From Pseudoprimorskyibacter sp. (lineage in GTDB: Bacteria > Pseudomonadota > Alphaproteobacteria > Rhodobacterales > Rhodobacteraceae), in the NCBI GenBank assembly GCA_029251265.1, contig JAQXDR010000119.1, positions 1 to 38,934 on the forward strand: a stretch of DNA of 38,934 nucleotides, given 5' to 3'. The position numbers and the translations under genes were made by a program. The notes beneath the pieces were generated by a model. That model worked only from the letters and a program-made list of their open reading frames with translations, was not told the DNA's origin and searched no databases. The stretch's first letter is position 1; each line of letters begins with the position of its first letter. Shown here in pieces: positions 16,410 to 25,891 of this stretch.

Positions 16410-17585
16410 TCAACTGCTTAAAAGGGTTTTAAACCGATCCAGAGCGCGTTCGATATTTTCCAGACTGTTGGCGTAAGAAAAGCGCAGGAAGCCCTCACCA
16501 TTGGCCCCAAAGCTGGTCCCCGCAATCGCTGCGATACCTGCCTCGTTCAACAATCTATCTTGCGCCTCCTGACTGCTCAGACCGGTACCTTCGATATTCG
16601 GAAAGGCATAAAAAGCACCGGCTGCATCCGCACACCGCACACCGGGCAAGGCGTTCAAGCCCGACAAAATAACCTCGCGACGGCGATCAAATTCGGCGAC
16701 CATCGCGTGGACCTCATCCTTTGGACCAGTCAAGGCCGCAAGTCCCGCATACTGAGAGGCGGCATTCACGCAAGAATGATCATTTATGCACAGCCGCGTT
16801 GCATGACCGACCAAATCTTTGGGCCACACGGCGTATCCCATGCGCCAGCCTGTCATGGCGTAGGTTTTTGACCAGCCGTCCAGTACAATCAGACGGTCTC
16901 TGATTTGCGGATACTGCAGCAAACTCACATGATCCCGTCCATCGTACAGCATTTGAGAATAAATTTCGTCAGACAGAATGGCGACATGCGGGTGGTCCTC
17001 CAGACCTGCCACAAGCTTGTCAATTTCAGTCTTCGGTGTCACGCCACCAGTGGGATTTGCCGGACTGTTGATAATGATCAGCCGCGTTGCCGGTGTGATT
17101 TGCGCCAGTACTTCGTCTGCATCAAAGGCGAAACCTTTGTCTTCGCTTAGCGCGATTGGCACCGGCGTTGCCCCGGAGTATCGAATAACCGATTCATAAA
17201 TCGGAAACCCAGGATTGGGGTACATAATCTCGGCGCCCGGCTCTCCGAACATCAGGACAGCAAAAAACATCGTTGGCTTTCCACCGGGCACCACAACCAC
17301 GCAGTCGGCATCAACATCGACGCCATGGCGCATACCCAAATCAACTGCGACCGCCTCGCGCAGGGCCGGAATGCCATTGGCGGGCGTATAACCATGATGT
17401 CCGTCGCGCAATGCTTTGACGCCCGCTTCTACAATATGCTCGGGAGTACGGAAATCAGGTTGACCGATCCCAAGATTGATAATGTCGCGCCCTTGCGCCG
17501 CAAGTTCGCCTGCCCGCGCGAGCACTGTAAAAGCTGACTCTGTCCCTAAACGACCCAAGCCTGATGCCAATTTCAAATGACTCAT
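16410..17585 (-). CDS. Class I/II PLP-dependent aminotransferase
   Basis: A 391-residue enzyme of the aspartate/aromatic aminotransferase fold. Landmarks are INLGIGQPDFRTP, the substrate-binding GYTPANG, the PLP contacts N177 (NSPANPTGG), D206 and Y209 (ILSDEIYSQM), and the Schiff-base lysine K240 in GWSKTYAMTGWRMGY. The C-terminal Arg in GFLRFSYAN binds the substrate carboxylate. ATG 17585 is chosen because it overlaps the P450 stop in an ATGA junction and has GGGAGA upstream. Cotranslation with the P450 suggests that it works on a product or precursor of the same route, but the substrate is unknown. A housekeeping aspartate or branched-chain role is the alternative. Confidence 0.88.
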   Translation of the reverse strand: MSHLKLASGLGRLGTESAFTVLARAGELAAQGRDIINLGIGQPDFRTPEHIVEAGVKALRDGHHGYTPANGIPALREAVAVDLGMRHGVDVDADCVVVVPGGKPTMFFAVLMFGEPGAEIMYPNPGFPIYESVIRYSGATPVPIALSEDKGFAFDADEVLAQITPATRLIIINSPANPTGGVTPKTEIDKLVAGLEDHPHVAILSDEIYSQMLYDGRDHVSLLQYPQIRDRLIVLDGWSKTYAMTGWRMGYAVWPKDLVGHATRLCINDHSCVNAASQYAGLAALTGPKDEVHAMVAEFDRRREVILSGLNALPGVRCADAAGAFYAFPNIEGTGLSSQEAQDRLLNEAGIAAIAGTSFGANGEGFLRFSYANSLENIERALDRFKTLLSS

Positions 17586-18946
17586 TGCGCTGTCTCCCAT
17601 TCGCTTTGCGCCTTTGTAACGGCTTTGTTGCGCGGTTCAATCCGTAGCCTTATGCCGTCCTGTGAACGTAACGTGAGATGTGCAACAGGCACCGGACGAT
17701 CTACGGGGTAGACACGCCAGTCCCTGAGCAAAGCTGTTAGCAAAACGGTCACCTCGGCCATGGCAAAACCCGCGCCAGGACAGATACGCGGACCTGCCGA
17801 AAACGGCAGGTATGCCGACCGGTTCGGGCAACCACCCGCACGCCGCCACCGCGTCGGATCAAACCGGTCTGGCTCGGGCCACAGGTCTTTGTGTCTATGG
17901 AGGTGCCATGGGCTTATGATCAGCTGGGATCCACACGGGACAGCGCGTTTTCGAAACTCTGTTCTGGCTGCCGCCTGACGCACCATCATCGGAACCGGAG
18001 GATATAGCCGCAAGGTTTCACGCACCACATCGCGGGTGTCGCGCAAAGACCCAAGGTCCGACACCTCGGTCACACGCCGGCGCGCGTCTGTAGCGACCCT
18101 ATCCTGCCACTCGGGAGCTACTGCCAACAGATAAAGCGCCCAAGCCAATGCTGCGGCGGATGTTTCGTGCCCTGCCAGAAAAAAGATTGCAACTTGATCC
18201 ACCATTTCAGTCTCGGACAGGTGCGCATCCGTCTGTGGGTCCCGAGCCTGCAAAATACGCGTTGCCAAATCATCCGGCGCACAGTCATTGGCAATGTCTT
18301 TAACCCGTTCTTGTACCATCATGGTAATCAACCTGCGGATTTTTTCGGCCTCTCGACGGGCGGCCCTCCCCGGACCAAATGGCAAAAATGCCCGCGGACT
18401 AAGAACAGGCTGCAACCGCTGATAGCTTCTAAACGCCGCGTAGGTCTCGGCCGCGATGGTGTCTGATATCGGACGTGAAAACAGCGTGCGAAAGATGACA
18501 TCAGCTGCTGCATGGCTGGCCAATGCATCTATCTGAACAGCTGGTCCAGCCAACGTCTGGAACCGTTTTTCTGCGGCTTGGGCTGCGGCCTGCATCGCGG
18601 GCAGGCTTGCCTTGAGCCCGGCCTCGGCAAAAGCGGGATCAATGATCCGCCGCTGTTTCTGCCAAAGCGCGCCATTTGTCAAAAAGACGGACTGGCCCAG
18701 CAGCGGTCGTAATCCCCGTGCAACACGTGTGGATTTGGGATAGCGTGACGGACATTCAGTCAGAACATGGCGCACCAGATGCGGTTCGTTCAATAAGAAA
18801 GATCGGATAAACGGCATCCGGAACTCAGCCATTTTGGCCCGGTACAGCCTGTCTGGTAGCGCCGACAGAATGTCTTTTCGCAACAGCTTTGCATAACGAC
18901 GCAAGGACACATTGCCGTTGCGGGCCTGTGGTTTTGGCGGGATCAC
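17582..18946 (-). CDS. Cytochrome P450
   Basis: A 454-residue soluble-type P450 monooxygenase. The I-helix oxygen-activation motif AGHETSA is at 258-264, ExxR (ETLR) at 310-313, the PERF-like PDRFDPTRW near 359-367, and the heme loop FSAGPRICPG with ligand C389. No N-terminal membrane anchor is seen. The likely start is the GTG at 18944-18946, which overlaps the preceding stop as GTGA; the next ATG lies 38 codons later and would remove part of the N-terminal helices. No ferredoxin or reductase gene is adjacent, so electrons must come from elsewhere. The sequence resembles CYP102/CYP4-like fatty-acid hydroxylases in general character, but the substrate is not known. Confidence 0.92.
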   Translation of the reverse strand: MIPPKPQARNGNVSLRRYAKLLRKDILSALPDRLYRAKMAEFRMPFIRSFLLNEPHLVRHVLTECPSRYPKSTRVARGLRPLLGQSVFLTNGALWQKQRRIIDPAFAEAGLKASLPAMQAAAQAAEKRFQTLAGPAVQIDALASHAAADVIFRTLFSRPISDTIAAETYAAFRSYQRLQPVLSPRAFLPFGPGRAARREAEKIRRLITMMVQERVKDIANDCAPDDLATRILQARDPQTDAHLSETEMVDQVAIFFLAGHETSAAALAWALYLLAVAPEWQDRVATDARRRVTEVSDLGSLRDTRDVVRETLRLYPPVPMMVRQAAARTEFRKRAVPCGSQLIISPWHLHRHKDLWPEPDRFDPTRWRRAGGCPNRSAYLPFSAGPRICPGAGFAMAEVTVLLTALLRDWRVYPVDRPVPVAHLTLRSQDGIRLRIEPRNKAVTKAQSEWETAQ

Positions 18947-20121
18947 GCGGCTGGGCCAAAAACGGGAACAGTCCGCCGGCTGGCCGAGGATACGCGTACC
19001 GAATATCTGTCGGCCAAAGTCTGCGGTCCGGCAGTAATTGCGAAATAGTCGTAATCAGCCACGCGATCGAATGCGCAAAGGTATTGAAAATGCACTCTGA
19101 AAAAGCGCCATTTCAATGCCCGCCATCGTTGCGGAGACAGCGTTTCGGAAAACCGGGCAGAAAAGACAAGCGGTCCACGATCTTTTGCCCCGGCAGCGCC
19201 AGAGACTGCCACTGGATCACACAAGGCAAAGCAGCATCCGTCCCCCGGGGCAGTTACATCGACCCATGTCAAATCCGCACGTTGAGCCGCGGATGCCAAA
19301 TGTGTTCGAAGTGCATCAGACTGCGGCAGCGCAGTCATCATTGGTACAACCTGCCCAAGACCCAGAAATGACAGGACCGGACCCTCTGTGCTCTGCGGCA
19401 CTTGCGCCAAAGCAGAGATCGCCACATGTACACCTGACGAGTGACCGACAATCAGTAATTCATCATAATCTGCATGTCGGGCAGCACCAATTTTCTGCGC
19501 GAAGACTGCTATTCTTTCTTCTAAATCGCGACCGTATCCGCCCCACCAACGGGCCGCATAGGCATAGTCTTGCATCAGGTAATAGGCATAGGTCCATTTA
19601 TCCAAAGATCGCCCAAATCGCAGAACGGCAACGAAAACAACAGCTGCGATCAAAACCCCAAAAGGCCACACAAGCCAGCCAGATGCCCATTGCGCCGCCT
19701 TCAATGCCAACAGTCCCGCAAAAGCGGCCTGCATCAGCAGAAAAACAACCGGATATAGGGCCGCGATAACAGGCCCTTTGGACAAGTGCATCAAGCGTTT
19801 CAACGCACCAGTTGAGACATAGATCCAAACCGTCCGCAGCAATCCCCAATAGGTCGCCAAGATCCCGGGGGTCATTTCTTTTTGGACTATGTCAGACCAT
19901 ACGAGGACTTCGAACTCGATTTCGGCAGATTGCTCCTCTATCACAGATTTCACCCGCCACTGGCTGGAGTTAGCAGACTTTTCAACCGATATTTCATGAC
20001 CAGATACAGCTGCCTGTTCCGCTGCCTCACGTCGGTACAGTTCCCGGTAGCGACGCGCAGGAAACGGATCAAATCCAGGAACGTAGAATACCTTGCGACG
20101 GAAAGATGCGGCAGTTGTCAT
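18943..20121 (-). CDS. Membrane-anchored alpha/beta-hydrolase-like protein, function unknown
   Basis: A 392-residue protein. The N-terminal strand VFYVPGFDPFPARRY precedes two hydrophobic segments at about 117-139 and 148-168. These are followed by ELLIVGHSSGVHVAISALAQ with a GxSxG nucleophile elbow (S228). This combination suggests a serine hydrolase inserted in or attached to the inner membrane, perhaps acting on lipids. The catalytic acid and histidine cannot be assigned with confidence. No named family is recognised. ATG 20121 lacks an obvious ribosome site; the gene begins 46 bp after ccdA and ends overlapping the P450 start by 4 bp. Coupling to a P450 and an aminotransferase hints at modification of a fatty or ester-linked compound (inference). 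Confidence 0.75.
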   Translation of the reverse strand: MTTAASFRRKVFYVPGFDPFPARRYRELYRREAAEQAAVSGHEISVEKSANSSQWRVKSVIEEQSAEIEFEVLVWSDIVQKEMTPGILATYWGLLRTVWIYVSTGALKRLMHLSKGPVIAALYPVVFLLMQAAFAGLLALKAAQWASGWLVWPFGVLIAAVVFVAVLRFGRSLDKWTYAYYLMQDYAYAARWWGGYGRDLEERIAVFAQKIGAARHADYDELLIVGHSSGVHVAISALAQVPQSTEGPVLSFLGLGQVVPMMTALPQSDALRTHLASAAQRADLTWVDVTAPGDGCCFALCDPVAVSGAAGAKDRGPLVFSARFSETLSPQRWRALKWRFFRVHFQYLCAFDRVADYDYFAITAGPQTLADRYSVRVSSASRRTVPVFGPAA

Positions 20122-20166
20122 TGATGCAGCATATGCTTGACGATGGTTAAGACAACCTCAATTGCG

Positions 20167-20916
20167 CTAGCCTAGCAAGGCCAAATCGGGAAAAGCTTCC
20201 AACAGCCAATAAGACATGTCCGCAAAGCCACCAGTTAACATCAATAACCCGATTGTCCAAAGCAACAGCCCCATTACCCGTTCGATCTGGGTCATATGGC
20301 GTTTCATGACTTTCAATAAACCCGTCAAATACGGTAAAAAGACAGCAAATACGAGGAACGGTATCCCCAGCCCAAGCGCATAGACAGCCAACAAAACCGA
20401 ACCGCGGGCAACATCCGCCTCGGACGCGGCCAAAGACAGGATCGCGCCTAATTGGGGACCTATGCAAGGCGTCCATCCAAACGCAAAGGCCAGGCCAAGA
20501 ATATAGGCCCCAAAAGCACTGCCGCCTCTGTCACCCGCATCTAAGCGAACCTCCTGATCCAAAAAACTGATCCGGAAAATTCCTAGAAAATGCAGACCAA
20601 ACAACATCACAAGCAGTCCTGCGCCTGTGTTAAGCACGTTTTGATACTGCAAAAAGAGAACGCCTATGATCGACGCCGTAAAGCCGAGAATGATAAAGAC
20701 TGTGCTAAGACCCAATACGAAAAACAAGGCAGGCAAGACCGCCCCGCTTTTCCTTGAACCGGTGGACAATTCATTCAACGTGACGCCGGACATATAGGCC
20801 AGATAGGGCGGCACAATGGGGAGCACGCAAGGACTGAGAAAAGACAACAGCCCCGCCAAAAAAGCGACAAACATAGCAGGCAGAAGCGCTGCGGTTATCA
20901 GTTCAATACCAAACAT
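20167..20916 (-). CDS. ccdA: Cytochrome c biogenesis protein CcdA
   Basis: A 249-residue inner-membrane protein with six predicted helices that carries reducing equivalents from cytoplasmic thioredoxin to periplasmic thiol proteins, as needed for cytochrome c maturation. The two redox cysteines are in LSPCVLPIVPPYLAYMSG (helix 1) and GWTPCIGPQLGAIL (helix 4), both in their usual Pro-containing contexts. The frame extends to a GTG at 20952, but ATG 20916 gives the standard MFGIELITAALL start. It lies just below the rne terminator and 46 bp upstream of the hydrolase gene. No other ccm gene is present. Confidence 0.92.
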   Translation of the reverse strand: MFGIELITAALLPAMFVAFLAGLLSFLSPCVLPIVPPYLAYMSGVTLNELSTGSRKSGAVLPALFFVLGLSTVFIILGFTASIIGVLFLQYQNVLNTGAGLLVMLFGLHFLGIFRISFLDQEVRLDAGDRGGSAFGAYILGLAFAFGWTPCIGPQLGAILSLAASEADVARGSVLLAVYALGLGIPFLVFAVFLPYLTGLLKVMKRHMTQIERVMGLLLWTIGLLMLTGGFADMSYWLLEAFPDLALLG

Positions 20917-20995
20917 TATGAGCAATGTAGGCGCGCAGTGATCAAGCTGCACGCAGTGTGTCCATCACAAAGCTGTGTTGTGGACCTTTTGCCAC

Positions 20996-21029
20996 AAAAA
21001 AAGCCCCCAAACAACGCCGGAGGCCTTTA
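20996..21029 (-). terminator. Rho-independent terminator of rne
   Basis: A 9-bp stem with two G-U pairs and a loop of about 10 nt, followed on the minus strand by a run of seven T, about 30 bp after the rne stop. Confidence 0.75.
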
Positions 21030-21057
21030 ATTAATCTAAAGGTAAGTGGTCAAAGGC

Positions 21058-24000
21058 CTAACGACCCATGGACCACCATCCGCGACGCTTGGGCTTTGAC
21101 GGCTCATTCGTTTCTGCCATCGGCGTGGGATCTGTGTCTGTCGCAACCTCGGCGTTATTCACAACAGCCAACACCTCGGGTGTCGCATCTTGGTCCGGAG
21201 CAGCATCTTCCGCAGAAGTTGCACCTTCGCCAGATGCAACATCTGCCGCTGGCGCGTCAGCAACATCAACATCAACTTTAACATCAACATCAACTTTCAC
21301 ATCAGATTCAACCACGGGCGCTAAATCGGGCGCTAAATCGGCTTCCGGCAAAGCCTTTGCATCAGGGCCGGATGTCTCTGCATGGTTTTCGGATGGCGCA
21401 GTCTTTGCATCATCATCAGAAGCGCCAGCGTCTGCGCTGGCATCCGCCCCCTCATCGCGCGAACCACCTCGCCGCCGCCGCCGACGACGCCGACTTTTTT
21501 TATCACCGGTCTCATCCTCTTCGTCGGCAGAAGCCTCTTTGGGTTCAGCCGGCGGACTGTCGTCCACATTGGTATCAGTGTCAGCCTCTGCGTCCGTCTC
21601 ACCGCCAACTTTACGCCGCCGCCGACGACGACGTTTACGCTTGGGCTTTGCCTCGCCGTCTTCTGAGTCCTCTGCATCAACCTCTGTCACATTCGCAGTG
21701 CCTTCGGTTTCTGCCTCGGCATCGTCTTCTACTTCTTCTACCTCTTCATCGACCTTATCCATCAACGAGCTGTCTACAGAAACTACAGGCACTTGTACTT
21801 CGGGCACCGAGCGTGTCGCCGTTTTGAATTTTTCCAGCGTAAAGTCCGGGCTAACCAACGATGGGTCCCCTTCGATCCGCACCGCAAGGCCATAGCGCGC
21901 CTCGATCAGGGCAACATGCTCGCGCTTTTGATTCATGATATAGTTTGAAATGCCAACAGGGCAGCGCACCAGAACCTCGCGCGCGCGACGCCTTGTTCCT
22001 TCTTCTTCAATCTGGCGCAAAATCGTCAGCGCAAGGCTGTCATCGGATCTGATCAGACCCGTCCCATGACAATGCGGACATGGCTGGGTAGACGCCTCTA
22101 TCATCCCAGGCCGCAACCGCTGGCGGCTCATTTCCATGAGACCAAAACCCGAGATCCGACCAACTTGGATGCGCGCACGGTCCGTCTTAAGCTTATCTTT
22201 CAAACGCTTTTCGACGGCGGAATTATTCTTACGCTCTTCCATGTCGATAAAGTCGATCACGATCAGACCAGCTAGATCGCGCAGCCGCAGTTGGCGCGCA
22301 ACTTCTTCAGCCGCCTCAAGATTCGTCTTAAGAGCTGTATCCTCGATCGAGGCCTCTTTGGTGGCCCGCCCCGAATTGACATCAACCGCCACAAGCGCTT
22401 CGGTGACACCGATCACGATATAGCCGCCCGACCGCAGTTGGACCACTGGGTTGAACATCGCGCCCAGATAGCTTTCTACCTGAAAACGGGCGAATAAAGG
22501 CATAGATTCGGCGTAGTGCTTCACGTTTTTCGCATGCGACGGCATGATCATTTTCATGAAGTCCTTGGCCACGCGGTATCCACGCTCACCTTCGACCAAA
22601 ACCTCGTCTATTTCACGATTGTAAAGGTCTCGGATCGATCGCTTGATCAGATCGCCTTCCTCGTAAATTTTCGCCGGGGCAATAGATCGCAGCGTCAATT
22701 CGCGAATCTGTTCCCACAAACGCTGAAGGTATTCGTAATCGCGCTTGATCTCGGTTTTGGTCCGCTTGGCGCCAGCAGTTCTAATAATAAGACCGGCGCC
22801 ATCAGGAACATCGATACCAGTCGCGATCTCTTTTAGTTTTTTACGATCCACAGCATTTGTGATCTTGCGGCTAATACCTCCGCCGCGGGCGGTATTGGGC
22901 ATGAGCACGCAATAGCGGCCCGCAAGCGACAGATAAGTTGTTAGGGCGGCACCTTTGTTTCCACGCTCTTCTTTGACCACCTGCACCAGCATGATCTGGC
23001 GCACCTTGACCACTTCTTGGATCTTGTACCGCCGAACCCTAGGCTTTCTGATGGGACGGATGTCTTCTTCGTCGTCGGTGTTGGCCACATCTTCAATGCC
23101 GTCATCGTCATCAATCGTGTCTTGAGGGGCTACCTCTTCTTCTTTCTCGGCACTTTTTCCACGGGACCGGGATCGATTACGAGAAGACGATTTCGAAGAC
23201 GTCCGCCGCGTAGGCTTGGGATCTTCTTGCGGCGCTGTTTCGGAAGTTGCGTCAGATACGGCGTCTGGTGATTGGACATCGCCGTCTGAGGCAGACACGT
23301 CCCCCTCTGGCTCACTTTTTGCTTCAGGCTCTTCTGCTGCTATCTCGGGCTTTGAAACCGCAGGCGCAGGCTTTTGTAGGCTTTGCCTGTCCTGATCATC
23401 TTCTGACACTGGGTCTGGCGTGTCTGTCGTGTTTTGCACGGTGACCGCGTCACTGCTTTCTGTCGACGACGGTGTTTCATCCGACCCCACAGCGGTCATC
23501 TGTGGATCATCAGACGTGATGACGGGGTCGTCACTTTCTGTTGCCATCGCAATTGGCGTTGACCCTTTCGGAGGCGTCTGTGTGTCCTGATTTTCGCTCT
23601 CAGTACCGGTCTCGCCATCGGCTGTTCGTTTGGCGTCTTGCCCCAGCGCATCATCGGCCGGATCGTCCGCGGCATCCTCGACGCTCTCAACGTCGTCCTG
23701 AACAGCCAGAGGCGCCACGCTTTCCTCTACCGCAGGTGTCGCCACGCTTTGCTCCACCGCAGGTATGGTTGCGTTTTCCTTCGCTATCGGTGTCGCAGTG
23801 CTATCTTCAGGATCAATCGTAGCGACGCCATCGTCGGCTGTGGAATTTTCTGACGTGCTCACGACGTCAACATCTGAAATTTTGGCCTGTTCCGACGCGC
23901 TGCTACCGTCCTGAATTGAGGCGGCAGGCGTCTCAATCTCGGGCAACACATCAGCCGCATCATCGCCTGCATCATCAGGTGTCTTGGATATAGGTCGGGA

Positions 24001-24480
24001 CCGCTTCGCCTTAACCTCTTTATCAAGATATACAGGCTCGGAGGGCTCATCATCGCCTCCTAGATCAATCGTTTCCATTCCGGCGATTGCTTCGGAGCCA
24101 TCTTGGGGATCGTCACTCTTACGACGCGAACGCCTCCGACGTGAACGAACGGGCTTTGGCTCCTCATCGTCCTTTGCACGCATCGCTTCCGCATGTGCGC
24201 GCTCTTCAGCCATAAGGGCTTCGCGATCTGCAATCGGAATCTGATAATAGTCCGGATGTATTTCCGAAAAGGCCAGAAACCCATGACGGTTCCCACCGTA
24301 GTCAACGAACGCCGCCTGAAGCGATGGTTCTACTCTTGTGACCTTTGCTAAATATATGTTGCCAGCAAGCTGGCGTTTGTTTTCTGATTCAAAGTCGAAC
24401 TCTTCAACTTTGTTTCCATCTACCAACACGACACGGGTTTCTTCCGCATGTGTGGCGTCGATAAGCATTTTCTTTGCCAT
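21058..24480 (-). CDS. rne: Ribonuclease E
   Basis: A 1140-residue endonuclease and RNA degradosome scaffold. The S1 RNA-binding fold starts at about 36-82 (NIYLAKVTRVEPSLQAAFVDYG). It is interrupted by an acidic, low-complexity insertion of about 390 residues and resumes near 485 (IMLVQVVKEERGNKGAALTT). Catalytic Asp residues lie in VAVDVNSG (about 698) and VIDFIDM (about 742), and the zinc-link CPHCHGTG at about 800. The C-terminal 270 residues are disordered, with Arg-rich clusters flanked by acidic runs, ending RRGWWSMGR. ATG 24480 is preferred to an upstream GTG (24495). A leader of over 300 nt precedes it, as is common for genes that RNase E autoregulates. Confidence 0.95.
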   Translation of the reverse strand: MAKKMLIDATHAEETRVVLVDGNKVEEFDFESENKRQLAGNIYLAKVTRVEPSLQAAFVDYGGNRHGFLAFSEIHPDYYQIPIADREALMAEERAHAEAMRAKDDEEPKPVRSRRRRSRRKSDDPQDGSEAIAGMETIDLGGDDEPSEPVYLDKEVKAKRSRPISKTPDDAGDDAADVLPEIETPAASIQDGSSASEQAKISDVDVVSTSENSTADDGVATIDPEDSTATPIAKENATIPAVEQSVATPAVEESVAPLAVQDDVESVEDAADDPADDALGQDAKRTADGETGTESENQDTQTPPKGSTPIAMATESDDPVITSDDPQMTAVGSDETPSSTESSDAVTVQNTTDTPDPVSEDDQDRQSLQKPAPAVSKPEIAAEEPEAKSEPEGDVSASDGDVQSPDAVSDATSETAPQEDPKPTRRTSSKSSSRNRSRSRGKSAEKEEEVAPQDTIDDDDGIEDVANTDDEEDIRPIRKPRVRRYKIQEVVKVRQIMLVQVVKEERGNKGAALTTYLSLAGRYCVLMPNTARGGGISRKITNAVDRKKLKEIATGIDVPDGAGLIIRTAGAKRTKTEIKRDYEYLQRLWEQIRELTLRSIAPAKIYEEGDLIKRSIRDLYNREIDEVLVEGERGYRVAKDFMKMIMPSHAKNVKHYAESMPLFARFQVESYLGAMFNPVVQLRSGGYIVIGVTEALVAVDVNSGRATKEASIEDTALKTNLEAAEEVARQLRLRDLAGLIVIDFIDMEERKNNSAVEKRLKDKLKTDRARIQVGRISGFGLMEMSRQRLRPGMIEASTQPCPHCHGTGLIRSDDSLALTILRQIEEEGTRRRAREVLVRCPVGISNYIMNQKREHVALIEARYGLAVRIEGDPSLVSPDFTLEKFKTATRSVPEVQVPVVSVDSSLMDKVDEEVEEVEDDAEAETEGTANVTEVDAEDSEDGEAKPKRKRRRRRRRKVGGETDAEADTDTNVDDSPPAEPKEASADEEDETGDKKSRRRRRRRRGGSRDEGADASADAGASDDDAKTAPSENHAETSGPDAKALPEADLAPDLAPVVESDVKVDVDVKVDVDVADAPAADVASGEGATSAEDAAPDQDATPEVLAVVNNAEVATDTDPTPMAETNEPSKPKRRGWWSMGR
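21263..21298. repeat. Two tandem 18-bp units inside the rne tail
   Basis: Two nearly identical 18-bp copies (21263-21280 and 21281-21298) encode an alternating Val-Asp/Val-Lys stretch in the RNase E C-terminal region. This is a likely site of length variation. Confidence 0.7.
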
Positions 24481-24901
24481 GTAATCCAATTGCACGCCGC
24501 AACTCGGCCAGACCCGGTGGGGCCAAGCATCGATGCGGGTGTCTCGTGAGGGCGATGGGCGCGCGCGCAGGTCGACCGAGGGCGCGTACCGCGCCTTGAT
24601 CCTGCCTCGTATTCGTCGCGCTTTGCATCGCGTTTATGTCTCCGACGGGACCGCTATGTGCGTGCCACGCCCAACTCTAACCCGCCGCATCTGCGGTCCA
24701 GGCATATTTTCCGACCTTTCGGCCTGATAACTCCGACGGGGACAGAAGGCTTTTGACACTCTTTCCGCGCAGGGGAAACTCGCCGTGCCACAGCGTGTTT
24801 CGCAGCGGCACGTGGTGTGAACATAGTGGAGGATGTGGCGGAATGACAATGGGCAATGTGGAATTTGCCGAATACAGGCAGAAATTCACTTTCAGACCGC
24901 G
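24481..24901. other. Long rne leader region
   Basis: 421 bp between the dehydrogenase stop and rne. It holds a candidate promoter (24820-24849) and a GC-rich leader of about 330 nt with several short hairpins. The 10-mer CTCCGACGGG is repeated at 24640-24649 and 24731-24740. No gene is seen. Confidence 0.55.
24820..24849 (-). promoter_or_regulatory. Candidate rne promoter
   Basis: Minus strand: TTGTCA (24844-24849), an 18-bp spacer and TATGTT (24820-24825). The inferred start is near 24812, giving an untranslated leader of about 330 nt. Confidence 0.4.
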
Positions 24902-25777
24902 TCAGTTATCCAATGCACGCAAACGTTTCAGCAACGACGATGTATCCCAGCGTCCACCACCCAGTTTCTGAACATCTTTGTAGAACTGATCAACCAAAGC
25001 CGTTACGGGCAGAGTTGCCCCGGTACGATCCGCCGTCGACAGGCATATACCAAGGTCTTTGCGCATCCAGTCCACGGCGAAGCCGTGTTCGAAATGATCA
25101 TCCATCATCGTTTCATGACGATTTGCCATTTGCCAGCTGCCCGCTGCGCCACCGGCGATAACCTCGACCACGGCACGGCCGTCCAGACCTGCTTTTTCGG
25201 CAAAGTGCAAACCTTCGGACAGGCCTTGTACCAGTCCCGCAATGCAAATCTGATTGACCATTTTGCACATCTGGCCGGCACCTGTATCGCCAAGCCGACG
25301 GCACAGTTTGGAATATGCATCGATCAATGGCTTGGACATATCGTAATGCTGCTGATGCCCGCCACACATGACCACCAGCTGTCCGTTTTCAGCGCCTGCC
25401 TGCCCACCCGAGATCGGCGCGTCGACATAGCCAAGATCGCTTTCAGATGCGATCTGCGCCAACTCTTTGGTGACCGTGTCAGATACGGTTGTATGATCCA
25501 CAAAAATGGCGCCGGCCTGCATTCCCGCAAAAGCCCCATCATCGCCCAGACAAACGGACCGCAGATCATCATCATTTCCAACACAGGCCATAACAAATTC
25601 GGCCCCGTCAGCGGCGGCCCGGGGCGTAGGCGCATGGCCTCCACCGAATTCCGCACCCCATTTTTCTGCCTTGCTGCTGGTTCGGTTGTAAACAGTGACG
25701 TCATGTCCAGCTTTTTTCAAATACCCCGCCATCGGGTATCCCATCACGCCCAATCCTAAAAATGCTACTTTGGCCAT
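24902..25777 (-). CDS. NAD(P)-dependent beta-hydroxyacid dehydrogenase (3-hydroxyisobutyrate dehydrogenase family)
   Basis: A 291-residue oxidoreductase. The Rossmann motif VAFLGLGVMGYPMAGYL is at residues 4-20, and the second strand ends in YNRT (30-33). The substrate-binding signature DAPISGGQAGAENGQL is at 119-134, and the catalytic lysine is K172 in GQMCKMVNQ. Members reduce or oxidise 3-hydroxyisobutyrate, tartronate semialdehyde, glyoxylate or succinic semialdehyde; the Arg after Asn in YNRT hints at NADPH use. Start ATG 25777 has GGAGGG upstream, and the 31-codon extension above it is discarded. It is divergent from the penicillin acylase gene (114 bp apart), so the two may share control. 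The exact substrate cannot be told. Confidence 0.88.
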   Translation of the reverse strand: MAKVAFLGLGVMGYPMAGYLKKAGHDVTVYNRTSSKAEKWGAEFGGGHAPTPRAAADGAEFVMACVGNDDDLRSVCLGDDGAFAGMQAGAIFVDHTTVSDTVTKELAQIASESDLGYVDAPISGGQAGAENGQLVVMCGGHQQHYDMSKPLIDAYSKLCRRLGDTGAGQMCKMVNQICIAGLVQGLSEGLHFAEKAGLDGRAVVEVIAGGAAGSWQMANRHETMMDDHFEHGFAVDWMRKDLGICLSTADRTGATLPVTALVDQFYKDVQKLGGGRWDTSSLLKRLRALDN

Positions 25778-25891
25778 GCCGCGCCCTCCGTTATAACTGT
25801 TGAGTGAGGGATGCCCGCACGCGCGCCTCTTGGCAAGCCCTCTGCGCACAGGTAACTGGACCACGCACACACATGCAAAAAAGGATCAGCG

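Noticed and set aside
21068-21895. 275-codon Ser-rich plus-strand frame opposite rne
   Set aside because: It is the complement of low-complexity acidic and Arg-rich RNase E codons; the composition is explained by the real gene.
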